64,000 nucleotides of DNA from Mesorhizobium_L sp035547755 (GTDB taxonomy: Bacteria; Pseudomonadota; Alphaproteobacteria; Rhizobiales; Rhizobiaceae): contig DASZUG010000061.1 in assembly GCA_035547755.1 (NCBI GenBank), positions 1 to 64,000 on the forward strand, written 5' to 3'. Below the pieces are notes generated by a model. The model saw nothing but the letters and a program-made list of their open reading frames with translations. It was not told where the DNA came from and did no database searches. Positions 8,923-17,036 of the stretch are shown in pieces. The translations under genes were made by a program, and so were the position numbers. Within the stretch, counting starts at the first letter, position 1. Each line of letters begins with the position of its first letter.

Positions 8923-9981
8923 TTATTTCGACACGAACGCGATGTTCCCCACCAATTCCGCCGCCGTTCTCAATGCCGCGCCCGCCGCCACGGCCATTTG
9001 CGGCAGGAGCATCCATTCGAGCGTCCAGGCCGCGCCGGAGCGCTCGTTCTCATGCACCAGGGACTGGTGCATGCCGGAAACAAGCGTCGCGTTAAAGCGG
9101 GCGAGCGTGACGAGGATTTCCGCGCCCACCGGGTTGACCTTATGCGGCATGGCGGATGAACCGCCGCCGCTCTTGATCCTGATCTCGCCGACCTCGCTCT
9201 GCGCCATGAGCGCGATGTCGGCGCCCATTTTGCCGAGCCCGCCCGTCACCAGCGACAGCCAGTCGGCAAGGGCGACAACGCCATCGCGTTCCGAATGACG
9301 CGGATGGGAGACAGCGGCAAGGTCGAGCGCTTCCGCCATCGCCTCCGACACCGCCCTGCCCTTGCTCCCGAGCTTGTCGAGCGTTCCGGCCGCGCCGCCG
9401 AAGTGGAGAATCAGGAAGCCGTCACGAACCGTCGCCAGCCTTTCCCTGTTTCGCAGGAGCGGCTGGCGCCAGCTTTCGATCTTGCGCTCCGCTGGAACGG
9501 CAATGGCCGCCTGCATACGCGTATGCGCCATCGTCTCGATCTTGCCATCACGCGCGAGAAGCGCCTCCAACTTGGCAAGCAGGCGGTGGAAGCGCTTTTC
9601 AAGGAGCGGCAGGGCCTCCCGCATCCGCAACGCCAGGCTGGTGTCGATCACGTCCTGGCTGGTGGCACCGAAATGGACCTGCTTTTCCGCGGCCGGGCCG
9701 ACGACGGACCGCAACTGCCGCACCAGTTCCGGCACGACGACGCCGTCACGCGCCGTGCCGCGCTTCAGCTTCGGCCAGTCCGGCTCGAAAGAAGCGATGC
9801 CTTTGGCGATGGCCCTTGCCGCCTCGGGCGAAACCAGCCCCGCCTTCGCCTCGGCAGCGGCAAGAGCGCCCTCGAAGGCGAGCATGGCCCTGAGGTCGGC
9901 CTCGGCGGAAAAAAGCGCCGAAAGTTCCGCGTCTCCCAGAAGACCGGACAGGAAGGGATGATCGAAAACGGAGGCTGTCAT
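8923..9981 (-). CDS. pcaB: 3-carboxy-cis,cis-muconate cycloisomerase PcaB
   Basis: A 352-residue member of the fumarase/aspartase superfamily that converts carboxymuconate to carboxymuconolactone in the protocatechuate branch of the beta-ketoadipate pathway. The superfamily signature GGGSSAMPHKVNPV is at residues 272-285, and the region-1 motif HFGATSQD is at residues 103-110. It is somewhat shorter than many PcaB proteins, which is usual for rhizobial forms. It is the last gene of pobA-pcaH-relBE-pcaG-pcaB on the minus strand, separated from pcaG by a palindromic repeat. pcaC and pcaD are not in the window. Confidence 0.93.
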   Translation of the reverse strand: MTASVFDHPFLSGLLGDAELSALFSAEADLRAMLAFEGALAAAEAKAGLVSPEAARAIAKGIASFEPDWPKLKRGTARDGVVVPELVRQLRSVVGPAAEKQVHFGATSQDVIDTSLALRMREALPLLEKRFHRLLAKLEALLARDGKIETMAHTRMQAAIAVPAERKIESWRQPLLRNRERLATVRDGFLILHFGGAAGTLDKLGSKGRAVSEAMAEALDLAAVSHPRHSERDGVVALADWLSLVTGGLGKMGADIALMAQSEVGEIRIKSGGGSSAMPHKVNPVGAEILVTLARFNATLVSGMHQSLVHENERSGAAWTLEWMLLPQMAVAAGAALRTAAELVGNIAFVSK

Positions 9982-10032
9982 CGCCGGGATTGGATCGCGT
10001 CAACTGTGTGCAAATGCGCCTCATCTCTTCAC

Positions 10033-10134
10033 TGCGTCCTTCGCGGCTCGCTCCGCTCGCACCTCAGGATGAGGGAGGCTTGCGCTAACAGTCCTCATCC
10101 TGAGGTGCCCGCGAAGCGGGCCTCGAAGGACGCA
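10033..10134. repeat. CCTCATCCTGAGG-type palindromic element, copy 2
   Basis: Inverted outer arms (TGCGTCCTTCG and CGAAGGACGCA) and inner arms (CCTCAGGATGAGG and CCTCATCCTGAGG) enclose a short loop. It fills the spacer between pcaG and pcaB and could form a stable stem in their shared transcript. Confidence 0.75.
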
Positions 10135-10151
10135 ATACGATAGTCATAGCA

Positions 10152-10766
10152 TCAGATATCGAAGAAAACCGTTTCGTTTTCCCCCTGCAGATGGATATCG
10201 AAATGATAGGCATTGCCGTCCGCGCGCGCGATCAGCGTCGGAACACGCACCTTGTGCTCGATCCGCTGCAGGATCGGGTCCTCTTCGTTCGCCTCTTTCT
10301 CGTCGCAGAAATACATGCGCGTATGGAGCCCGATATTGATGCCGCGCGCCACGATCCAGAAGGTGATGTGCGGCGCCATCATCCGCTCGTCGCGGAAGGG
10401 AACACAGCCGGGTTTGACCGTCTGGAAGACAAATTCGCCTGTCTGCATGTCAGTCGGGCAGCGACCCCAGCCGGTGAAATTGGGATCGGCCGCGCCGCGT
10501 ATCTCGGACGGGCTGTTGTAAAGTCCCGCCGCGTCCGCCTGCCAGATTTCGACGAGGGCATCGCGGAGCGGCATGCCGGCGCCGTCGATCACACGCCCCC
10601 GCACGGTGATGCGCTCGCCTCTGGTCTTGTCGTTGACCATGGTCCTGCCGAGGTCTTCGGGAAAGACATTCGCGATCTCGCAGAAATTCGGCACGCAACC
10701 GATATGGACATAGGGGCCAGCCGTCTGCGACGGCGTTTCCTTGAGCCGATTGAGAGATTGGAGCAC
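10152..10766 (-). CDS. pcaG: Protocatechuate 3,4-dioxygenase alpha subunit PcaG
   Basis: A 204-residue alpha subunit of the intradiol dioxygenase that cleaves protocatechuate. It has the family opening (ETPSQTAGPYVHIG, residues 10-23) and the beta-sandwich core (VEIWQADAAGLYN) but, as expected for the alpha chain, not the full iron-ligand set. The GTG at 10766 is chosen because it gives the normal length and a GGAAAAG ribosome site lies just upstream. The oddity is context: its normal partner pcaH is not adjacent. A RelBE-like pair lies between them, and the toxin gene stops only 10 bases before this start, so translation may be coupled to the toxin. Confidence 0.94.
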   Translation of the reverse strand: MLQSLNRLKETPSQTAGPYVHIGCVPNFCEIANVFPEDLGRTMVNDKTRGERITVRGRVIDGAGMPLRDALVEIWQADAAGLYNSPSEIRGAADPNFTGWGRCPTDMQTGEFVFQTVKPGCVPFRDERMMAPHITFWIVARGINIGLHTRMYFCDEKEANEEDPILQRIEHKVRVPTLIARADGNAYHFDIHLQGENETVFFDI

Positions 10767-10776
10767 GCTTCTTTTC

Positions 10777-11043
10777 CTATCGATAGATTTCACTGCGATG
10801 ACCGATCCGGACGACCAGAACGAGAAGGCGATCATCCTCGATACGGCATACGACGCGGTAATCGCCCACCCGATAACGCCAATATTTTCTCAACGGGCCA
10901 GTCAGCGCATCGCCCATATCTCTCGGATTCTCCAAGGAGGCGACGCGATGAAAGAGGAAATCACCGATGCGCTTTGCAATCTGACGATCCAGTTTGCGCA
11001 GATCCCGCCTTGCGGTATCAAGCAGCTCGATCGTCCAGGCCAA
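10777..11043 (-). CDS. RelE/ParE-family toxin
   Basis: An 88-residue basic protein of the RelE/ParE superfamily. The opening MAWTIELLDTARRDLRKLD, the central LTGPLRKYWRYRVGDYRVVCR and the C-terminal VVRIGHRSEIYR are typical of RelE-type mRNA endoribonucleases that act on the ribosome. The start is a TTG at 11043, inside the antitoxin gene (26-base overlap), a classical arrangement for co-translated pairs. It lies between pcaH and pcaG on the same strand. Activity as a RelE or a ParE cannot be told apart from sequence alone. Confidence 0.88.
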   Translation of the reverse strand: MAWTIELLDTARRDLRKLDRQIAKRIGDFLFHRVASLENPRDMGDALTGPLRKYWRYRVGDYRVVCRIEDDRLLVLVVRIGHRSEIYR

Positions 11044-11254
11044 GTTCTTTGCTCACTTCCTCGGCGGTATAGGTACGCTCCTCGCCTTTTCTCAGCCGCT
11101 CCATCGCTGCTTCGGCGTGATAGTAGTCTTCGACGTCCTCGAGCCCTCGTAGGATCGCTTCCCGAAGGAAATAAATCTTCGCCCGACCTGTCATTTTGAC
11201 AAGTTCTTCAAGTCTCTGCTCGATTTGTTCGTCCAACTCGATAGAAATAGGCAT
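11018..11254 (-). CDS. RelB-family ribbon-helix-helix antitoxin
   Basis: A 78-residue acidic partner of the downstream toxin. The N-terminus MPISIELDEQIEQRLEELVK with ATFLREAI-like spacing (KIYFLREAILRGLED) fits a ribbon-helix-helix DNA-binding domain; the C-terminal half (EERTYTAEEVSKELGLDD) is the likely toxin-wrapping segment. The ATG at 11254 has a GAGGTGGG site. A short inverted repeat lies 17 bases upstream and may be its autoregulatory operator. It starts 70 bases after the pcaH stop codon. Confidence 0.86.
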   Translation of the reverse strand: MPISIELDEQIEQRLEELVKMTGRAKIYFLREAILRGLEDVEDYYHAEAAMERLRKGEERTYTAEEVSKELGLDDRAA

Positions 11255-11270
11255 TTCCCACCTCATCAAC

Positions 11271-11286
11271 ATTCGTCAGATCGAAT
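11271..11286 (-). promoter_or_regulatory. Candidate RelB operator
   Basis: ATTCG and CGAAT form an inverted repeat around a 6-base spacer, 17 bases before the antitoxin start and within the 70-base pcaH-relB gap. The location is right for an autoregulated promoter that would also serve pcaG downstream. The arms are short, so this is tentative. Confidence 0.3.
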
Positions 11287-11324
11287 CTAGTGCAATGGGA
11301 GGAGGACCGCAAATCCCATACGCG

Positions 11325-12068
11325 TCAATTCCCTTCCCGCCGGTTCTCGAAGAAGGTGGAGCGGCGCCCTCTCAGCACGATGTCGAATTTGTAGGCGCGC
11401 GCATCCATCGGGATCGTCGCCTCCATGTCGAGCACCGCGATCAGTTGCTCGACGGCCGCGCGGTCGCGGATCGTGTTGACGATCGGGCATTTCCAGATCA
11501 TCGGGTCGCCTTCGAAATACATCTGCGTGATCAGCCGTTGCGCGAAGCCGTGGCCGAAGAGCGAAAAATGGATATGGGCCGGCCGCCAGTCGTTCGGTCC
11601 GTTCGGCCAGGGATAGGCGCCGGGGCGCACCGTGCGGAAGGTGTAGAACCCGTCCTCGTCGGTGATTGTGCGCCCGCAACCGCCGAAATTCGGGTCGAGC
11701 GCCGCCATATACCCTTCCTTTTTATGACGGTAACGGCCGCCGGCATTGGCCTGCCAGAACTCGACCAGCGCGCCCGGAACCGCCTTGCCGCGCTCGTCAA
11801 GCACGCGGCCATAGACGATAATGCGCTCGCCGATGGCGCTCTCGCCCGGTTTGGCGAAATTGTGGATAAGATCGTTGTCAAGCTCGCCCAGGATGGAATG
11901 GCCAAAGACGGGACCGGTGATCTCGCTGATCGTGTTGTCGAGAGACAGAAGCGCTTTTTGCGGCGAACGCAGCACGGTGGTCTTGTAGCCCGGAGCGAAA
12001 GCCGGCGGATGCCAGTTCCGGTCGCGCTGGAAGAAGGAGCCGGTCTCCGGAGTCTTGTTCGGTATCAT
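11325..12068 (-). CDS. pcaH: Protocatechuate 3,4-dioxygenase beta subunit PcaH
   Basis: A 247-residue catalytic subunit of protocatechuate 3,4-dioxygenase, carrying the non-haem Fe(III). The four expected iron ligands are visible as Y113 (GGRYRHKK), Y152 (GAYPWPNG), H165 and H167 (WRPAHIHFSLFG). The ATG at 12068 has a GAGGAAA ribosome site. It follows pobA by 58 bases on the same strand. The alpha-subunit gene pcaG normally follows directly; here a RelBE-type pair intervenes. Confidence 0.96.
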   Translation of the reverse strand: MIPNKTPETGSFFQRDRNWHPPAFAPGYKTTVLRSPQKALLSLDNTISEITGPVFGHSILGELDNDLIHNFAKPGESAIGERIIVYGRVLDERGKAVPGALVEFWQANAGGRYRHKKEGYMAALDPNFGGCGRTITDEDGFYTFRTVRPGAYPWPNGPNDWRPAHIHFSLFGHGFAQRLITQMYFEGDPMIWKCPIVNTIRDRAAVEQLIAVLDMEATIPMDARAYKFDIVLRGRRSTFFENRREGN

Positions 12069-12126
12069 CGTATTTCCTCGCCTTGTCAGCGTTTCCTGTT
12101 TTCCTGAAACCACATCACCAGCGCCG

Positions 12127-13299
12127 TCAATAAGGCAGGCCGACATAGTTTTCAGCAAGCGCCGTCGATGCCGCGCGCGAACGGACGAGATAGTCGAGTT
12201 CCGCCTCCTGTATGCGGCGGCCGAACGTGCCTGTTTCGGGAAAGCGATGCAGCGTGTTGGTCATCCACCACGAAAAGCGCTCCGCCTTCCAGACCCGCGC
12301 AAGCGCCCTGGCCGAATAGGCGTCGATGCCGGCTTCCGACTTGTCGTGATAGAATTCCCCGAGCGCATCAAAGAGATAGCGCACATCGCTCGCCGCGAGG
12401 TTCAACCCCTTGGCCCCGGTCGGCGGCACGATATGGGCGGCGTCCCCGACCAGGAAAAGCCGCCCGAAACGCATCGGTTCGGTAACGGAGGAGCGAAGCG
12501 GCGCGATCGATTTTTCGAAAGACGGGCTTGCCTTCACCCGCGCGGCCGCTTCTTTAGGAAGGCGGCGGCGGATTTCGTCCCAGAAGCGATCGTCCGGCCA
12601 ATCCTCGATCCGGTCGTCCAGCGAACACTGGACATAGTAGCGGCTGCGCATATGCGACCGCATCGAGCAGAGCGCGAAGCCCCTCTCATGATTGACGTAG
12701 ATCAGTTCGTGATCGACGGGCGGTGTCTCGACAAGGATGCCGAGCCAGCCGAACGGATAGCCGCGCTCATGAATCTGCACCGCTTTTTCCGGCGCCGATC
12801 GGCGGCAGACGCCATGGGAACCGTCGCAGCCGGCGATGAAATCGCAGTCGAGGCGGTGTGTGACGCCGTCCCTGCGATAAGTGACATAGGGCGCACCGGT
12901 ATCGAAAGCGTGCGGCTCGACATCCGAGGCTTCATAGATGGATGCCGCGCCATCGGTAGCGCGCAAATCCATCAGATCATGGGTGATCTCCGTCTGGCCG
13001 TAGACGGTGACGCGCTTCCCCCCCGTAAGACCATGAAGGTCGATGCGATGAAGACGGCCTGCGAAAGCAATTGAAAAGCCGTCATGAGAAAGGCCCTCGC
13101 GATGCAGCCGCTCCGCCGCGCCCGCCTCATCCAGAAGTGAGACCGTCCCCTGTTCGAGCACCCCGGCGCGCACCCGGGCCAGCACATGCTTCTTCGTCGT
13201 GCGCTCAAGGACGACATTGTCGATCCCCGCTCTCGTCAGGAGACGGCCAAGCAGAAGGCCCGACGGCCCAGAACCGATAATGGCGACTTGTGTCCGCAA
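12127..13299 (-). CDS. pobA: 4-hydroxybenzoate 3-monooxygenase PobA
   Basis: A 390-residue FAD-dependent hydroxylase making protocatechuate from 4-hydroxybenzoate with NADPH. The dinucleotide-binding motif GSGPSG is at residues 9-14 and the second FAD motif GDAAHIVPPTGAKGLNLA lies in the C-terminal third. The start is a TTG at 13299: it gives the standard N-terminus RTQVAIIGSGPSGLLLG, and a strong GGAGGAAAG site sits a few bases upstream. No in-frame ATG near this point fits. It heads the pob-pca run and is divergent from pobR. Confidence 0.95.
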   Translation of the reverse strand: MRTQVAIIGSGPSGLLLGRLLTRAGIDNVVLERTTKKHVLARVRAGVLEQGTVSLLDEAGAAERLHREGLSHDGFSIAFAGRLHRIDLHGLTGGKRVTVYGQTEITHDLMDLRATDGAASIYEASDVEPHAFDTGAPYVTYRRDGVTHRLDCDFIAGCDGSHGVCRRSAPEKAVQIHERGYPFGWLGILVETPPVDHELIYVNHERGFALCSMRSHMRSRYYVQCSLDDRIEDWPDDRFWDEIRRRLPKEAAARVKASPSFEKSIAPLRSSVTEPMRFGRLFLVGDAAHIVPPTGAKGLNLAASDVRYLFDALGEFYHDKSEAGIDAYSARALARVWKAERFSWWMTNTLHRFPETGTFGRRIQEAELDYLVRSRAASTALAENYVGLPY

Positions 13300-13336
13300 A
13301 CTTTCCTCCCGATCGTGCAAGGATCGGACCGGAAGA

Positions 13337-13358
13337 GGTTTGTCACAATGGACAAACC
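13337..13358. promoter_or_regulatory. Inverted repeat in the pobA-pobR divergent promoter region
   Basis: GGTTTGTC (13337-13344) and GACAAACC (13351-13358) are perfect inverted arms around a 6-base spacer, midway between the divergent starts of pobA (13299) and pobR (13404). The location fits an operator serving both genes. Binding by PobR is inference. Confidence 0.5.
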
Positions 13359-13403
13359 CCGCATAAAATTGGATTATCCGACCATCAGGATCGATGTGGC
13401 AAA

Positions 13404-14309
13404 ATGCAGAAGAATGTCCCGACATACCGTCTCTATCGACAGGAAGTCGATGAAAACAGCGACTTCTGGCTGCATTGCGAGGATTTGTCTTTCCGAAGCC
13501 GGCCGCATCGCTGGGAGATTGACCGTCACAGGCACGAGGTCTTCTTTCAAATTCTTACCATATTGAAAGGCGGCGGAGAGGTCTTGGGAGAAAGCGGATC
13601 GGAGCCATTCTCAGCCCCTTGCGCGATCATCGTTCCGACCGGCTTGGTGCATGGGTTCCGCTTTCAGCCTGACAGCGACGGCACGGTTCTGACCATTTTG
13701 GCCGATCGGCTCGAAGCGCTCACGGCGACCGATCGCCGTCTCGCCGCCTTTTTCCGAATGGTTCGCCTTGTGCCCCTGCCCGAAACCGATGCCGAAGCCG
13801 CCGAGGCGCGACAATGTCTCGCCGAATTGAAGGCGGAACTCCACGGCCGGGCGGTCGGCCGGATGACTCTTGTCGAGGCGCTCCTGTCGAAGGCGCTGGT
13901 TCATCTCGCGCGGACGGGGAACGATGCCGCCGATGAGTTGCCGCCGACGTCCGACCGCGATAGGTCGAGAATCGAGCGTTTCATGGAACTTGTGGACGCT
14001 CACTTTCGCGAGCATAGGCCCGTCGGCTTCTTCGCCGAGCGGCTGGGTCTTTCACCGACGCATCTCAATCGCCTCGCGCGCTTTCATCTTGGCGAGAGTG
14101 TCCAGGCCCTGATCGACCGCAGGCTGGTTGCTGAGGCGCGCCGTGCGCTTGTCTTCACGATCGACCCGGCGACGGCCGTTGCCCTCAGCCTCGGCTTTTC
14201 CGATCCGGCCTATTTCAACCGCTTCTTCCGCAAGCGCACCGGCATGACGCCGGGTCGCTTTCGTGCATCGGCGCGACGGGAAATGGCGATATCCGACGCG
14301 GTAGGTTAA
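13404..14309 (+). CDS. pobR: AraC-family regulator, PobR-like
   Basis: A 301-residue AraC/XylS-type regulator with an N-terminal cupin-like sensing domain (residues about 1-140, with HRHEVFFQILTILKGGGEVLG) and a C-terminal double helix-turn-helix (residues about 200-295, ending in the typical ALSLGFSDPAYFNRFFRKRTGMTPGRFR pattern). The adjacent, divergent pobA makes it the probable 4-hydroxybenzoate-responsive activator. ATG at 13404 is chosen over longer upstream readings because it begins the conserved part and leaves the inverted repeat in non-coding DNA. Confidence 0.88.
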   Translation: MQKNVPTYRLYRQEVDENSDFWLHCEDLSFRSRPHRWEIDRHRHEVFFQILTILKGGGEVLGESGSEPFSAPCAIIVPTGLVHGFRFQPDSDGTVLTILADRLEALTATDRRLAAFFRMVRLVPLPETDAEAAEARQCLAELKAELHGRAVGRMTLVEALLSKALVHLARTGNDAADELPPTSDRDRSRIERFMELVDAHFREHRPVGFFAERLGLSPTHLNRLARFHLGESVQALIDRRLVAEARRALVFTIDPATAVALSLGFSDPAYFNRFFRKRTGMTPGRFRASARREMAISDAVG

Positions 14310-14315
14310 AGGCCC

Positions 14316-14750
14316 TCAAAGCGGCGCCTTCGTCACCTGGCCGCGGATTTCGCCGTCCTTATGCGCCGCCGTGTGGATGTTGATGTAGAACTTGCCGTCC
14401 AGCAGCTCCTTTGCCTGCTCTTCGGTCAACGTCGCCGAACCGCTGACGGGGCTGGCGAGCGGCGCCTTGAAGGAGATGACCGGAGGAGCATTCTCGCCCG
14501 GTCCGGCGGGACCATGAAAATGTGCTGCCGTGGCCGGACCGCTCAAGCCGCCATAAGTGACGGTCCAGTCGAGTTGACGGGTGTTGGTGTCGTAGCTGAC
14601 CTCGGCGGTGCCCTTCCCTGCCGTTTCGACGGGCGGAACCTGCTTCTGCCCATCGAGCGTAGCCGAGAGCACGATCATTCGGGCTGAGGCGGGCGATACG
14701 GCAAGGACGGAGGCGACGATCAAAAGCGGATAAAGAAAGGGTGAGCGCAT
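14316..14750 (-). CDS. Exported CHRD domain protein
   Basis: A 144-residue protein with a Sec signal peptide (hydrophobic residues about 5-25, cleavage near SPASA) followed by a single CHRD domain, recognisable from LSATLDGQKQVPPVETAGKG, AAHFHGPAG and the ending FYINIHTAAHKDGEIRGQV. CHRD domains are immunoglobulin-like modules of unknown role in bacteria. The ATG at 14750 has a GAGGGAG site. It is convergent with pobR, with only six bases between the stop codons, and does not obviously belong to either neighbouring pathway. Confidence 0.85.
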   Translation of the reverse strand: MRSPFLYPLLIVASVLAVSPASARMIVLSATLDGQKQVPPVETAGKGTAEVSYDTNTRQLDWTVTYGGLSGPATAAHFHGPAGPGENAPPVISFKAPLASPVSGSATLTEEQAKELLDGKFYINIHTAAHKDGEIRGQVTKAPL

Positions 14751-14907
14751 GGGGAAACTCCCTCTGCCGCGAAATGCGGCTGCCTTCGCCGAAGACAAAC
14801 CCTCAACGCAAGCGCACCGTGCAGGTTTCGCCACCTCCTCAAAATGTGATGAAAAAGGGGCAGTCGCCCGCCCCTTTTTCCGCTGCACTCCTTCGTTGAC
14901 GCAGCCG

Positions 14908-15897
14908 CTATTTCAGCGCCGCGTCGGTGATCTCGTGCGTCCAGGCGCCGTCCGGCGCCTTTTTGACGACCTTCTGGTCAACGACCATGGCGGCGGTGCG
15001 TTTGTAGGCGTCGACATTCAGCACGCCATTGCCGATAAGCTTGGCGACCTCCTTGGCCATATATTGCTGGTGGTGCTCGTCCTGTCCGCCATTGTCCATG
15101 ACGAACTCGGCGGCTTCGTCGGGATGCGCGACGGCATATTGCCAGCCCTTCATCGAAGCGCGCACGAAACGGACCATCTTGTCCCTGAAGGCGGGATCCT
15201 TCAGCTTCGGCCCTAGCGCATAGAGTCCGTCTTCCAGCATGTCGTTGCCGAGCTTGGTGTAGTTGAAGATCCTGAGATCCGACGGCTTGAAGCCGGCGTC
15301 CAAAAGCTGGCCATACTCGTTATAGGTCATGACGTGGATGCAGTCGGCTTGCTTCTGGATGAGCGGCTGCACGTCGAAGCTCTGCTTGAGGACCGTCACG
15401 CCGTTCGGGCCGCCCTCGGTGGAGAGGCCGAGCTTGTGCATCCAGGCAAAGAACGGATATTCGTTGCCGTAGAACCAGACGCCGATCGTATGGCCCTTGA
15501 AATCCGCCGGGCTCTTGATCGGGCCATTGGCGCGGCAGGCCATTTCGAGGCCGGCTTTCGCATAAGGTTGGGCGATATTGACGAGCGGCACGCCCTTGTC
15601 GCGCGCCGCGAGAGCCGCGGCCATCCAATCGACGATGACATCGGCGCCGCCGCCGGCGATGACCTGCTCCGGTGCGATGTCCGGACCGCCCGGCTTGATG
15701 TCGACATCGAGACCTTCGGCCTTGTAAAAGCCCTTCTCCTTCGCGGCATAATAGCCGCCAAACTGGCTCTGCGCGACCCATTTCAGTTGCAGCGTCACCT
15801 TGTCGGCCGCCAGCGCCGGCACGACCGACAAGGCCAGTGCCCCCGCCATGAGCGACATGGCAAGCCGTTTGAGTGTCATCCGTTTTTTCATTTTCAT
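14908..15897 (-). CDS. NMT1/THI5-family ABC transporter substrate-binding protein (probable pyrimidine-type substrate)
   Basis: A 329-residue periplasmic binding protein with a Sec signal peptide (cleavage near VPALAA, residues 27-32) and the NMT1/THI5 fold: VTLQLKWVAQSQFGGYYAAK followed by KGFYKAEGLDVDIKPGGPDI. This family binds thiamine-precursor pyrimidines and related ring compounds. It is the last gene of a four-gene importer (ATPase, two permeases, binding protein) next to dihydropyrimidinase and ureidopropionase genes, so uracil, thymine, a dihydropyrimidine or a hydantoin is a reasonable guess. The ATG at 15897 has a GGGGAG site. Confidence 0.85.
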   Translation of the reverse strand: MKMKKRMTLKRLAMSLMAGALALSVVPALAADKVTLQLKWVAQSQFGGYYAAKEKGFYKAEGLDVDIKPGGPDIAPEQVIAGGGADVIVDWMAAALAARDKGVPLVNIAQPYAKAGLEMACRANGPIKSPADFKGHTIGVWFYGNEYPFFAWMHKLGLSTEGGPNGVTVLKQSFDVQPLIQKQADCIHVMTYNEYGQLLDAGFKPSDLRIFNYTKLGNDMLEDGLYALGPKLKDPAFRDKMVRFVRASMKGWQYAVAHPDEAAEFVMDNGGQDEHHQQYMAKEVAKLIGNGVLNVDAYKRTAAMVVDQKVVKKAPDGAWTHEITDAALK

Positions 15898-15914
15898 TCT
15901 CCCCTGAAGGCCGC

Positions 15915-17036
15915 CTATCCACCACGAATAGACGGATGCCAAAACGTCACCAGCCGTTCCACCAAAGCCACGACGCCGTAAAAGGCGGACCCGACGATCG
16001 CGGCAACCGCGATTTCAGCCCAAACCATATCGATATTCATGCGGCCGACCTCGGTGGAGATGCGGAATCCCATTCCGACGATCGGCGTGCCGAAAAATTC
16101 TGCAACGATCGCGCCGATCAGCGCAAGCGTCGAATTGATCTTCAGAGCGGTGAAAATGAAAGGCGCCGCGGCCGGCAGGCGGAGCTTCACCAGCGTCTTC
16201 CAGTATCCCGCGGCATAGGTCCGCATCAGGTCGCGTTCCATATGGCCCGACGCCGCGAGGCCGGCGACCGTGTTCACCAGCATCGGGAAGAAGGTCATCA
16301 CGACCACGACGGCCGCTTTCGATTCCCAGCCGAAGCCGAACCACATCACCATAATGGGCGCGATGCCGATGATCGGCAGGGCCGACACGACATTGCCGAC
16401 CGGCAGGAGACCGCGCCTCAAAAACGGCACGCGATCGGCGATGACCGCCACGAGAAAGCCCGCGCCGCAGCCGATCAGGTACCCCGCGAGAACCGACTTG
16501 AAGACCGTCTGCTCCACGTCCGCTGCGAGGATCGGCAGCGAGTGGACGAAACGGGCCGCGATGGCGCTCGGCGGCGGCAGGAGCACGAAGGGAATGCCGC
16601 CTCCCCGTGCGAATCCTTCCCATAGAAGAAGGATCCAGAGCCCGAACAGAAACGGAATGATGAAGGCAAGCAGCCTTCGTCCGGTTTTCGTGTCGGGGTG
16701 GATTGAAGACAGGATGGAGACGAGCCGCCATGCCAGCAGCCAGCCGGCGAGCAGGAGGGCAAAAAAGGATAGCCTCGCCGCGCCTTCATTGCCGGCAATG
16801 CCGATGACGAGCATGAAGGCGGGAATATGGACGCCGAAAAACAAAAGAACCGAGCCGGCAATGGCCGGCATGTTGCTGAATGTAAGCGCGACGGCGCCGA
16901 AGAGCAGGAGCAGGATCGCAGCCGTCTGGCCGCCGCTGAACGGCAAGGCGGTGCCGGCAACCGCAAGCGGCAGCGTCGCCCAGGCGAAAAGGCAAAGCAG
17001 GAGCGCGAGGACCGATTGCCAGGAAGGCCGCTTCAT
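15915..17036 (-). CDS. ABC transporter permease with extra N-terminal membrane domain
   Basis: A 373-residue membrane protein. The C-terminal two thirds (residues about 125-370) is a standard SsuC/TauC-type permease with the cytoplasmic coupling motif around RTYAAGYWKTLVKLRLPAAAP. The first roughly 110 residues add about four hydrophobic helices that ordinary permeases of this class, about 250-290 residues, lack. The start overlaps the stop of the upstream permease by four bases. Together with the neighbouring genes it forms one importer. Confidence 0.85.
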   Translation of the reverse strand: MKRPSWQSVLALLLCLFAWATLPLAVAGTALPFSGGQTAAILLLLFGAVALTFSNMPAIAGSVLLFFGVHIPAFMLVIGIAGNEGAARLSFFALLLAGWLLAWRLVSILSSIHPDTKTGRRLLAFIIPFLFGLWILLLWEGFARGGGIPFVLLPPPSAIAARFVHSLPILAADVEQTVFKSVLAGYLIGCGAGFLVAVIADRVPFLRRGLLPVGNVVSALPIIGIAPIMVMWFGFGWESKAAVVVVMTFFPMLVNTVAGLAASGHMERDLMRTYAAGYWKTLVKLRLPAAAPFIFTALKINSTLALIGAIVAEFFGTPIVGMGFRISTEVGRMNIDMVWAEIAVAAIVGSAFYGVVALVERLVTFWHPSIRGG

